64,000 nucleotides of DNA, taken from the NCBI GenBank assembly GCA_045589455.1, contig JAZNPC010000066.1, positions 166,240 to 230,239 on the forward strand. The letters are read 5' to 3'. The position numbers and the translations under genes were made by a program. Under the pieces are notes generated by a model. That model made no database searches and was not told the DNA's origin. It saw only the letters and a list, made by a program, of their open reading frames with translations. The DNA comes from RGIG990 sp045589455 (GTDB lineage Bacteria > Verrucomicrobiota > Kiritimatiellia > RFP12 > UBA3636). Positions 43,621-51,506 of the stretch are shown here, in pieces. Position 1 is the first letter of the stretch. Each line of letters begins with the position of its first letter.

Positions 43621-45129
43621 ATGAAAATTAAATATAGTGCTCTATTTAGTGTGCTTTCTGCTTTTGTAGCAACCGCTTTTGCAGCGGATATATATGTCGA
43701 TTCTAGTTTTATTGGAACAAGTGATGGTAGCCAAGCTGCTCCATTTGTAACGATTAAGGACGCTGTGACCGCTGTTGACGAGGGTGATACAATTTGGGTT
43801 TATGGCTCAGATACTGTTTCATACGTAATGGAAGATGATAGTGCCGCTGTTGTTATTGATCCAGACAATATTACCATTCGCGGATATACTGACAATGGTG
43901 AGGCATCCGATTGGTTTGAAACAAATAAAATGACAAAGGTTTTCATTCCAGATGGATATGCAAGCCGTTCTTTTGAAATTGATGGTAATACTCAAACTCC
44001 ATTTATATTGAATGGTGCAAATATTAAAATTCAAGGCATTTTCTTTGATTTTGGTGGTAAGTCATTTAGACAGCAAGATAAAGGTGGTAACAATATGATT
44101 GTTGTTACAAATTCAAATTTTGTTTGCGAAAATTCTTTCTTTTATTCTAGTTCCGAAACTGGTTATGATGGCTCATTGATTCCTATATCTGCGAAAAATA
44201 TAAAGACCCCAGTAATGCATAATATGGTTTTCAATCGTTGTGGTTTTAAGTCTGTTCATTCATTTCGTAATAGTTGTGCTGTTTTTGGTCATTGCCAAGG
44301 TGTGTTAACAGTAAAAAATTGTTATTTTGAGCGTATCTTTAAACTGGCTAATGGTGGAAGTGATGATATAAGGAATACTACACTAAACGTAGTTTCAAAT
44401 ATATTTTATAATTGCTATTCATCTCAAGAAAATGGATCATATGAAGAGGCATTGTTTGGTAGGGGTGGTAACTATTTTCCTAAAAATGGAAAAATATCAT
44501 ATAATCGCATAATTCGCGATGATTTTGATTCAAAGTATGGGAAATATAGATATAATGCAGTTTCTCATGGAGGAATGTATGGTGGATGTTTTGATAAAGA
44601 ATTCGAATTTCATCATAATACAATTGTTGGGTTAGATAGCGCATTTATTTCTATGCGTTATAAACAAGGTAATGAGAGTTTTGATTTATGGACTCCTGCT
44701 ATTCACAATAACTTATTTGTTCTTAATGATGGAGGCGTATTTATTAGAGAGGATGAGGGGACGATACAAGGACAAATGTTTAATAACGATAGAACAACAA
44801 GCTTCTTGCCAGGTTCATATATAAGAAACAATGCTATTTTGTGTGATACTTTTGTTACAGGAGCTGCTACTACTAATTCTTGGTACAAGCTTGAATATGA
44901 AGAAGGAGCTAATTCAGGAGTTGAGCTTATCGACAATATAAACTTGGAGGAAGCCCTTACCTTTATCAATACCACAGATCCTTTTGATGAGAATTTCTAC
45001 CGATTGCGTCTAGAAGATTACGAATGGGTTCGCAAGAATGCATGGACAGGAGAAAATGGCGAATATCCTCGCTATATTGGTGCCTTGGAGCCTCTTCCAA
45101 TTTCTTGTTTTTTGATGATTTTAAAATAA
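43621..45129 (+). CDS. Secreted parallel beta-helix (DUF1565-type) protein
   Basis: 502 residues from the ATG at 43621, with GGGGAGGAA upstream; the frame start 24 bases earlier is not used. The signal peptide ends near AFAA (22). The sequence then shows the DUF1565 pattern (IYVDSSFIGTSDGSQAAPFVTIKDAV, GDTIWVYG) and repeated beta-helix turns rich in Asn and Phe, ending GALEPLPISCFLMILK. It resembles pectate-lyase-like folds but no catalytic triad is obvious. The hydrophobic-basic tail FLMILK is of the same style as those of the secreted proteins at 28744, 30324 and 15941. It is expressed from its own promoter and followed by a terminator. Confidence 0.82.
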   Translation: MKIKYSALFSVLSAFVATAFAADIYVDSSFIGTSDGSQAAPFVTIKDAVTAVDEGDTIWVYGSDTVSYVMEDDSAAVVIDPDNITIRGYTDNGEASDWFETNKMTKVFIPDGYASRSFEIDGNTQTPFILNGANIKIQGIFFDFGGKSFRQQDKGGNNMIVVTNSNFVCENSFFYSSSETGYDGSLIPISAKNIKTPVMHNMVFNRCGFKSVHSFRNSCAVFGHCQGVLTVKNCYFERIFKLANGGSDDIRNTTLNVVSNIFYNCYSSQENGSYEEALFGRGGNYFPKNGKISYNRIIRDDFDSKYGKYRYNAVSHGGMYGGCFDKEFEFHHNTIVGLDSAFISMRYKQGNESFDLWTPAIHNNLFVLNDGGVFIREDEGTIQGQMFNNDRTTSFLPGSYIRNNAILCDTFVTGAATTNSWYKLEYEEGANSGVELIDNINLEEALTFINTTDPFDENFYRLRLEDYEWVRKNAWTGENGEYPRYIGALEPLPISCFLMILK

Positions 45130-45188
45130 TGCTAGAGATAATTGCATTCTGATTGTCGTAGTTCAATTTGTTGGCGAAAAGCCAAAGT

Positions 45189-45228
45189 AAATGCAACACT
45201 ATTTTGAACTAGGTGTTGCATTTTTCTT
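45189..45228 (+). terminator. Rho-independent terminator after the beta-helix gene
   Basis: An 11-bp stem AAATGCAACAC / GTGTTGCATTT (45189-45199 and 45213-45223) is followed by TTCTTT. Confidence 0.8.
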
Positions 45229-45242
45229 TATCTAGTGCAGTT

Positions 45243-45299
45243 TGTAGATTGCAAAACTAAATGCACCAAAAGAGGTGCATTTACTTTTGCAAATTACAG
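45243..45299. repeat. Long hairpin repeat, copy 2
   Basis: Nearly identical to 43394-43450. The stem is 45249-45267 with 45274-45292 and the loop AAAAGA is the same. One arm position is mismatched here (aaaac against gtttt). Confidence 0.8.
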
Positions 45300-45321
45300 T
45301 ATTGATAAAATTTGTCTATTT

Positions 45322-45350
45322 TTGTCAAATAATTGTAATGTAGATAATTT
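45322..45350 (+). promoter_or_regulatory. Predicted promoter of the GH-A multidomain gene
   Basis: TTGTCA (45322-45327) and TAATTT (45345-45350) with a 17-base spacer leave a leader of about 108 bases. The wording TTGTCAA-x-TAATT matches the promoter at 30240. Confidence 0.5.
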
Positions 45351-45464
45351 TATGGTAAAATAGGGATACCAAGTAGGAAAGTGGTATTAAACTTTTTCCT
45401 TCATTACGTCAACTTACAATGAATAAATAGGGATAATTTAGGTAATATAATTAAGGAATAAATT

Positions 45465-48400
45465 ATGAAATCAAAGCTAATAGCATTATTGTTGAGCGCA
45501 TTATTCTGCACAGCAGCATTTGCTGGAGTTGCAGAATTGGATTGGGTGACGATTAAAACACCTGATGTAGTTACAGATACTTCAGGATATGAATTTGAGG
45601 TCACACTAAAGAAGCAATTTCCTGCGGAAACTCAAATTAAATGTGATGTCCATATGTATGATGCAAATGGTAAGCGCATTGGCATGGGTGGTTATATCCC
45701 CGCAAAAACAGCTCTTGCCCCTGGTAAGCCAATGAAGTTTACTCGTTCAAAGATTAAAACAGATTCAAATCTCCATCATTATTGTGTGCTAGTATATGCC
45801 TCTCCAGATGGTAATTACAATAATGCTATTGCTACAGGTACAAGTAAGGATTTTGTCTATGAAAAAGCTAAAACTAAGGCGACTCCAGAGCCAGTAGTAA
45901 CAAAGGATGGTCGGACAATAACTGATATTGGCTGGTGCACAATCGACACACCTGCATCTATCGGCACACAGGGCACCTACGATATTATTGTTACACTTAA
46001 AGAGCCAATGCCAGCAGATCAGACAGTAAATTGTCATGTTCGTATGCTAGATGAACGTAATCGTTATCTAGGCATGGGTGGCTGGAAGCCTGGTCAAAAG
46101 CCTGCTGAGGTTGGTAAGCCAATGGTTTTCCGTAGATATAAGCCAAAAGAGCATGAAGAGCTAAGCCACTATCAGGCTCTTGTTTTCGTTGCTCCTAATA
46201 GCGATTATAGTAAAGCAACAAAGGATGGCTTTAGTAATAACTTTACACTTCAATACACAGATGCTGAAATTAAGGCTAAAGAAGAGGCTCGCATTGCTAA
46301 GGAAAAGCGTAATCGCCGCCCAGAAGGCTTGCATCTAAAGAAATCAATGTTCGCAATTCGCCCATTCATAAAGGAAGATGTGAGAAATGGCGATACATTT
46401 GAAATGGTTATTGATTATGTCTTGGATCCTACAGAAACATGGGGCGATGGCACATATCTAGAGGTAGAGCCTCTTGGTCCATGGATTGATAATCCTGATG
46501 GTGTATACAATAAGAAGCGTCGTCACATTTCAACCTCTGGTCTTAAGATTCAGCGCTCAGAACCTTTAGCACCTGGTAAAGGAACGGTTCGCTTCAAGTT
46601 TACTCCAAAAGATATCCCTCGTAATACAGGACTTGCTTTCCGTGTACGCTTCTTTGGTGCTGATGGCAAACCATTCCCTTGGGAGCATCGTTGCGGTGCA
46701 CCACGTCTTGTATATTCACCAAAGTACTTTGATGTACACCCAGCCACTGCTGGTGGACTATATACATATGATGAAAATCCAACTTTGCGTATTACATGGG
46801 GTAATAGTGTTGGTGATGTTGGTAAAAAAGTCCCTGTTGCAATTACACTTACAGCAACTGATGGTGTTACGAAAAAGAATATTACAGAGGAAGTAACAAT
46901 TCGTTATGAGGGAGAAACAACAGACATTCCTCTTGGAAAGCTTCCAATTAATGGAGTTTATGCTGTTTCTGTAACAATTGGTGAATTTACACAAGAGACA
47001 TTTATAGGAACAATTCCAGATGTTCCTAAGTTCCTAAATGGTAGAAAGACTCCATTTGGATGCACAAATGTTCGCTCTGAAAATACAATTAAGGCTGCAC
47101 AAAAGTTAGGTATGAGCCATTGCCGTCTATTTGAAAGCTGGTCAAATATGGAATCTATTCCTGGCCGCTGGAATGTTGGTCATCTTGATTTTGCAATTCC
47201 TATGCACAATAAGCATGGAATTTCTCCATGGATTTGCTTGATTGGTGCTCCAGAGTGGGCTATTGATAGTGATGACTATCATTCGCCTGGCTATGCACCA
47301 TATCCATTCCATGATGAGATGTGGATTGATGCTGTTACATTCCTTGCAACTCGCTATAAGGGCCAGCTATGGGGCTTTGAATGGCTAAATGAAATCGTTC
47401 CAGGTTCTTGTCCAGATCCTGTTCAGAATTATGTTCGCCTTTGCAAGCTAGGTACAGAGACGGCTAAGGCAATTGACCCATCCTTCCAATTCCAGATGGC
47501 TGGTGGTTTATGGCCACGTAACTACCGCATTGACCTATTAAATGCAGGTATTGGTAAGTATGTTGATTTGACTCCTGAGCATTATGCAGATTATCATGAG
47601 CTAATGAATTCTGCTGCAGACTCACGTGCAGGTGGAGTTACTCGTATCTGGGACAATGAGACAGCTCGTGGCTATTCAATCTTTGGAATGCCAGCTGTTC
47701 ATGCTCTAACAAATAGCATGCTTCAGTCTCGCTGGGTAATGCGCTCATGGCCAGGTGAACTAATCGCTGGTGCAGAGGGTATCACATACTTTGGTGGTCA
47801 GGCTGATGTTTGCGGTAACTGGAGCTATCTAATTAGCGATTACGAGTGCCGCCCTGTTGCTGCGACACTTGCTGTAATGTCAACAAAGCTTGGTACTGCA
47901 CGTCCAGTTGGTGCTGCTTATATTGAGCCAGGCGCAATTATCTATGTGTTTGAGAAGGAAAATGGCGAGGGTATTGCAACCCTTATGTCATACTCAAAGC
48001 AAGAGGTTGAGGTTTCTCTACCTGTAAATGTTAAGCAGCTCACAATTACAGATAATCAGGGCAATGCCTCTGTTTATCAAACTGAGAATGGTGTTGCAAA
48101 GCTAACTGCGGCTGATATGCCTGTATTTATTGAAGGCTTTGAACTAAATCCAATTGCTGCGCTAACAACAATTACCATTGGTAATTATGACCCAATGGCT
48201 CTTGCGCCAGTATTCCGTCATGTTCAAGGTAATACACTAAAGCTTTCTGGTAAGGTTAATAATCCATTAACCACGCCAATTTCAGGTAGCTTTGAGTTGC
48301 TAGTAGATGGTAAGGTTGTAGATCAGAAGAGCATCTCTTTAGATGCAGGCAAGAGCATTCGCACAGCCTTTGACTTGAAGAGTGAGCCAGCAAATGGCGC

Positions 48401-49625
48401 AAATATGACTATGCGTGTCACTTGGCAGGATGGCACAATAGCAAGCCGTAGCTTCAAGTTTACTCTAATTGATCCAGCTATTCTTGGAAACCTACTTTCA
48501 AATGGTGGTTTTGAGCAGCCTGGAGATACAAAGACAGGTCTTGAAGGCTGGAGCGGTAATGGTAGACCAATAGCTCTAGGTGATAAGCCAGTTCCTGGTG
48601 CTCATGGTACAGCACTTAAGATGGAAAATACAAATGGTAGCTATGATCATACCTCACAGCATATTACATTGCCATCTGCTCCTGCAACCTATCTATACAC
48701 AGCATGGTTGAAGACAGATGATATGTCTGCTGGTTCAAATGTAAACCTCTATAAGCCAGGAACAGATTCACGCTTGGGTCAGAGATTCTTGATGCCACAT
48801 ATTTGGACCGCTGCTGAGACAACTGAGGGCTGGAGCTTCCTAACTCAGCGTATTTCAGCAAATGCTGGCAATATTAGCGCTGACTTTACTCCAGTATGTA
48901 AAGGCGATGGCACAGTGCTTTACGATAATGTTCGTGTAACTCTCTTTGAGGGAACAGACTATGTTGCAGAAGCACAGTATGAAGAGAAGAGCAAAAAGAA
49001 GATTGACGGCGATATTTCTGATTGGGATATAGACTATTGCCCAATCCCATTGCTATCCTCTTCTCAGCTATCAAGTGTTCCTGCTAATGCAATGCAGTCT
49101 TGGAAGCCATCCGATTTGCAGGGTGAAGCATTCTTCTCATGGGATGATGATTCACTATACTTTGCAGCACTTGTTCAGGATGATAAGCATCTTGCTCTAC
49201 GTGGTGCTGATGCAATTAAGGGCGACTCAATTCAGCTAGCAATCAATCCTGCTGGCCGTGATCAGACAGACGAGGCCTTTGCAATGGAATGGTATTTGTC
49301 TTCAGTATCTCCAGGCACAGGCTCGGGTAAGTTCACTCTATATCGTCCGGCAGAACATAGCGCAGGACGCAAGGCGGAGCAGCTTGCTCAGGATTCCTCT
49401 GCATACTCAATCGCAATTAAGACTGTTGGGGATATCACAGTTTACGAGCTACGCATTCCTTGGTCAGAGCTAGGCATTAAGCCAGAGATTGGCGTACAAC
49501 TAGGTGTAAGCCTAAAGCTTAATGACTCTGATGGTGATGGTTCAATCACATCAATGTCATGGGGTCAGGGTATTTCACCTGTATGGTCGCCAGCATCATT
49601 TGGTTCTCTAACTCTCACAAAGTAG
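45465..49625 (+). CDS. Large secreted clan GH-A glycoside hydrolase with carbohydrate-binding domains
   Basis: 1,386 residues with a signal peptide ending near AFAG (20). Two tandem copies of a beta-sandwich domain follow (about 21-135 and 150-265; GMGGYIPAKT versus GMGGWKPGQK), then further beta domains to about 540. The TIM barrel at about 545-830 has SHCRLFESWSNMESIPGRW, the acid/base Glu643 in EWLNE and a candidate nucleophile Glu732 in WDNE. Such spacing fits GH39- or GH5-like enzymes. A CBM4/9-like domain (LLSNGGFEQPG, about 1010-1160) and a C-terminal CBM9-like domain (IDGDISDWDID onward) end the protein. It probably degrades a complex polysaccharide outside the cell. The precise GH family is not assigned. 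Confidence 0.85.
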   Translation: MKSKLIALLLSALFCTAAFAGVAELDWVTIKTPDVVTDTSGYEFEVTLKKQFPAETQIKCDVHMYDANGKRIGMGGYIPAKTALAPGKPMKFTRSKIKTDSNLHHYCVLVYASPDGNYNNAIATGTSKDFVYEKAKTKATPEPVVTKDGRTITDIGWCTIDTPASIGTQGTYDIIVTLKEPMPADQTVNCHVRMLDERNRYLGMGGWKPGQKPAEVGKPMVFRRYKPKEHEELSHYQALVFVAPNSDYSKATKDGFSNNFTLQYTDAEIKAKEEARIAKEKRNRRPEGLHLKKSMFAIRPFIKEDVRNGDTFEMVIDYVLDPTETWGDGTYLEVEPLGPWIDNPDGVYNKKRRHISTSGLKIQRSEPLAPGKGTVRFKFTPKDIPRNTGLAFRVRFFGADGKPFPWEHRCGAPRLVYSPKYFDVHPATAGGLYTYDENPTLRITWGNSVGDVGKKVPVAITLTATDGVTKKNITEEVTIRYEGETTDIPLGKLPINGVYAVSVTIGEFTQETFIGTIPDVPKFLNGRKTPFGCTNVRSENTIKAAQKLGMSHCRLFESWSNMESIPGRWNVGHLDFAIPMHNKHGISPWICLIGAPEWAIDSDDYHSPGYAPYPFHDEMWIDAVTFLATRYKGQLWGFEWLNEIVPGSCPDPVQNYVRLCKLGTETAKAIDPSFQFQMAGGLWPRNYRIDLLNAGIGKYVDLTPEHYADYHELMNSAADSRAGGVTRIWDNETARGYSIFGMPAVHALTNSMLQSRWVMRSWPGELIAGAEGITYFGGQADVCGNWSYLISDYECRPVAATLAVMSTKLGTARPVGAAYIEPGAIIYVFEKENGEGIATLMSYSKQEVEVSLPVNVKQLTITDNQGNASVYQTENGVAKLTAADMPVFIEGFELNPIAALTTITIGNYDPMALAPVFRHVQGNTLKLSGKVNNPLTTPISGSFELLVDGKVVDQKSISLDAGKSIRTAFDLKSEPANGANMTMRVTWQDGTIASRSFKFTLIDPAILGNLLSNGGFEQPGDTKTGLEGWSGNGRPIALGDKPVPGAHGTALKMENTNGSYDHTSQHITLPSAPATYLYTAWLKTDDMSAGSNVNLYKPGTDSRLGQRFLMPHIWTAAETTEGWSFLTQRISANAGNISADFTPVCKGDGTVLYDNVRVTLFEGTDYVAEAQYEEKSKKKIDGDISDWDIDYCPIPLLSSSQLSSVPANAMQSWKPSDLQGEAFFSWDDDSLYFAALVQDDKHLALRGADAIKGDSIQLAINPAGRDQTDEAFAMEWYLSSVSPGTGSGKFTLYRPAEHSAGRKAEQLAQDSSAYSIAIKTVGDITVYELRIPWSELGIKPEIGVQLGVSLKLNDSDGDGSITSMSWGQGISPVWSPASFGSLTLTK

Positions 49626-49677
49626 TGTTGGCAAAAATGCCAACACTGGCTTCCACTTTCATCAATAGAGAGTGGAA
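49624..49677 (+). terminator. Predicted terminator pair after the GH-A gene
   Basis: AGTGTTGGCA / TGCCAACACT (49624-49633 and 49638-49647) form a 10-bp stem with an AAAA loop starting inside the stop codon. A second hairpin TTCCACT / AGTGGAA follows (about 49651-49677). The T-runs are weak. Confidence 0.6.
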
Positions 49678-49795
49678 TATTTCAAAGGTTGTGCAGATAG
49701 TGTAAAATATTGTCTGTAAATTCAATCTATACTATGTAGAATTATACATTTTTCCACATAAGTAGGAATACAGCCAAAAGGCGTGTGTTGCTGAC

Positions 49796-49938
49796 ACTTC
49801 AGCCTTCGGCGAAACACGGAGCACACGTAGTGTGATTTTTCTGAGAACGGAGGCACGGAGATTTGCTACGCAATATTTTCATAAGACTTATAGGACTTAT
49901 AGGTCTTATGAAATGGCTTGTTAGCACGCACACTGATT
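49796..49938. repeat. 143-bp direct repeat, copy 1
   Basis: It matches 51094-51236 base for base except for about ten differences. It includes a 'ccttcggcgaaac' left arm and a hairpin ttcataagacttata / tataggtcttatgaa, and ends in agcacgcacactgatt. Confidence 0.8.
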
Positions 49939-50400
49939 TAAACGCTCTCGCTATAGCCTTCGGCGAAACGCGGAGAAAACGGAGAAAAAGAGGCACGGAG
50001 GTTTTTTGGGGGGATTTGGAATCACGAAATGATACGAAATTACACGAAAAAATTTTTGTGGTTTAAGTCTCTGTGTCTCTGCGTCTCTGCGTCTCTGCGG
50101 GAAATAAAATCTAACACAACAACATCTGTGAGTAATGGTCGCTGTCGCTGTGGCCTTCGGCGAAACACGGAGAAAATGGAGAAAAAGAGGCACGGAGAGG
50201 TGCTGGGGTTTTGGGAGAAAGCGAGAGGAGGCAGAGCCACCCTCATCTTCTCTCTCAAACTGTCATACTGTCAAACTATAAATAAGGGACTGTTTAGGTG
50301 TTGAGGCTTGGAAAGTTTGACAGTTTGCGAGTGGGCGAGTTGGAAAGTTTGACAGTTGGGGGTCTATGGCGGCAAAGCCACCCTCATCTTCACTCTCCAA

Positions 50401-50470
50401 CTATCTAACTGTCATACTATCATACTGTCATACTGTCAAACTATCAAACTGTCATACTGTCATACTGTCA
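50401..50470. repeat. 9-bp tandem repeat (catactgtc and variants)
   Basis: About eight imperfect 9-10 bp units such as catactgtc and aaactatc follow each other. The reverse-complement words gtttgacagttt lie just upstream (about 50318-50355), so the region can fold on itself. Confidence 0.75.
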
Positions 50471-51093
50471 GCACGGAAAGGGCTGTAGCCCCTTTCTCCA
50501 ATATCTTCCCAAACCTCTCCGCGCCTCCGCGTCTCCGTGTTAAGCGTAAGCAACAAGTGTAACGATTAGAACAATGCTCCATTGTCCTCTGTACTCAGTG
50601 TTAAGCGAAAGCAATAAGTGTAACGATTTAATCGCTATCGCTTGAGCCTTCGGCGAAACACGGAGGTAAAAGAGAACGGAGACACGGAGAGTATTCTGGG
50701 ATTATTATTGCTTGCGCAATTCTCCTTTGTCCTCCGTACTCCGTGTTAAGCGAAAGCAATAAGTGTAACGATTTCGACGCTCCCGCTGTGGCCTTCGGCG
50801 AAACACGGAGAATAAAGAGAACGGAGACACGGAGGGGTGCTGGGGTTATTGATGGTTGCTAGCATAGTTCTCCCTTGTCCTCCGTAAAAACCACACTACG
50901 TGTGTCCGTGTTAAGCGAAAGCAATAAGTGTAACGATTTAAACGCTTGCGCTGTGGCCTCCGGCCAAACACGGAGAATAAAGACAAGGGAGACACGGAGA
51001 GTATTCTTGGGTTATTATTGCTTGCACTTTCCCTCCTTATCCCCAGCCTCCGTGTTAAGCGAAAGCAATGAGTGCAACGATTTAAACGCCGAT

Positions 51094-51236
51094 ACTTCAG
51101 CCTTCGGCGAAACGCGGAGCACACGTAGTGTGATTTTCCTGAGAACGTAGGCACTGAAATTTGCTACGCAATATTTTCATAAGACTTATAGGACTTATAA
51201 GTCTTATGAAATGGCTTGTTAGCACGCACACTGATT
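51094..51236. repeat. 143-bp direct repeat, copy 2
   Basis: Second copy of 49796-49938. Its hairpin is perfect over 16 bp (51175-51190 with 51196-51211), while copy 1 has a G-U pair at one position. Confidence 0.8.
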
Positions 51237-51506
51237 GTCGCTTGCGCTCAAGCCTGCGGATCGTACACGGATTAGCATAAATTTGCACGGATGAGTGCTG
51301 GGTAATTGAAACTGCGAAATGATACGAAAAGGTGCTTTATTTTGTGGATTAGAATGCAAATTGCACACGATGAATAATGTATGTACATTTTGCCCCTCTC
51401 ATGATATTATATAAAAGTAATGCTTTCTTAAAGTGGGTTTTAGTTTAACCATGTTATCATTTAATTAAGTGAATTTTATCCAATTATTTGGAAATAAGGA
51501 GACTAT

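Larger units (their letters stand above)
49678..51420. repeat. 1.7-kb interspersed-repeat field
   Basis: No gene is supported. The left arms of the 'gccttcggcgaaac' family start at 49802, 49956, 50153, 50646, 50791, 50956 (variant gcctccggccaaac) and 51100. Matching right arms 'gtgttaagcg(a/t)aagcaa' lie near 50540, 50600, 50745, 50910 and 51055. From 50620 to 51075 units of about 145 bp follow each other in tandem. Also present are a 143-bp direct duplication (49796 and 51094), tandem 'catactgtc' words (50401-50470), and 'gtctctgcgtctctgcg' words (about 50078-50100). Confidence 0.8.

Noticed and set aside
50620..51080. Integron attC-like array
   Set aside because: The units are imperfect palindromes but enclose no gene cassettes and lack the attC core sites.
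49863..51288. Small open frames within the repeat field
   Set aside because: Their peptides (for example TRSTRSVIFLRTETRR) arise wherever the same repeat is read and have no start signals.
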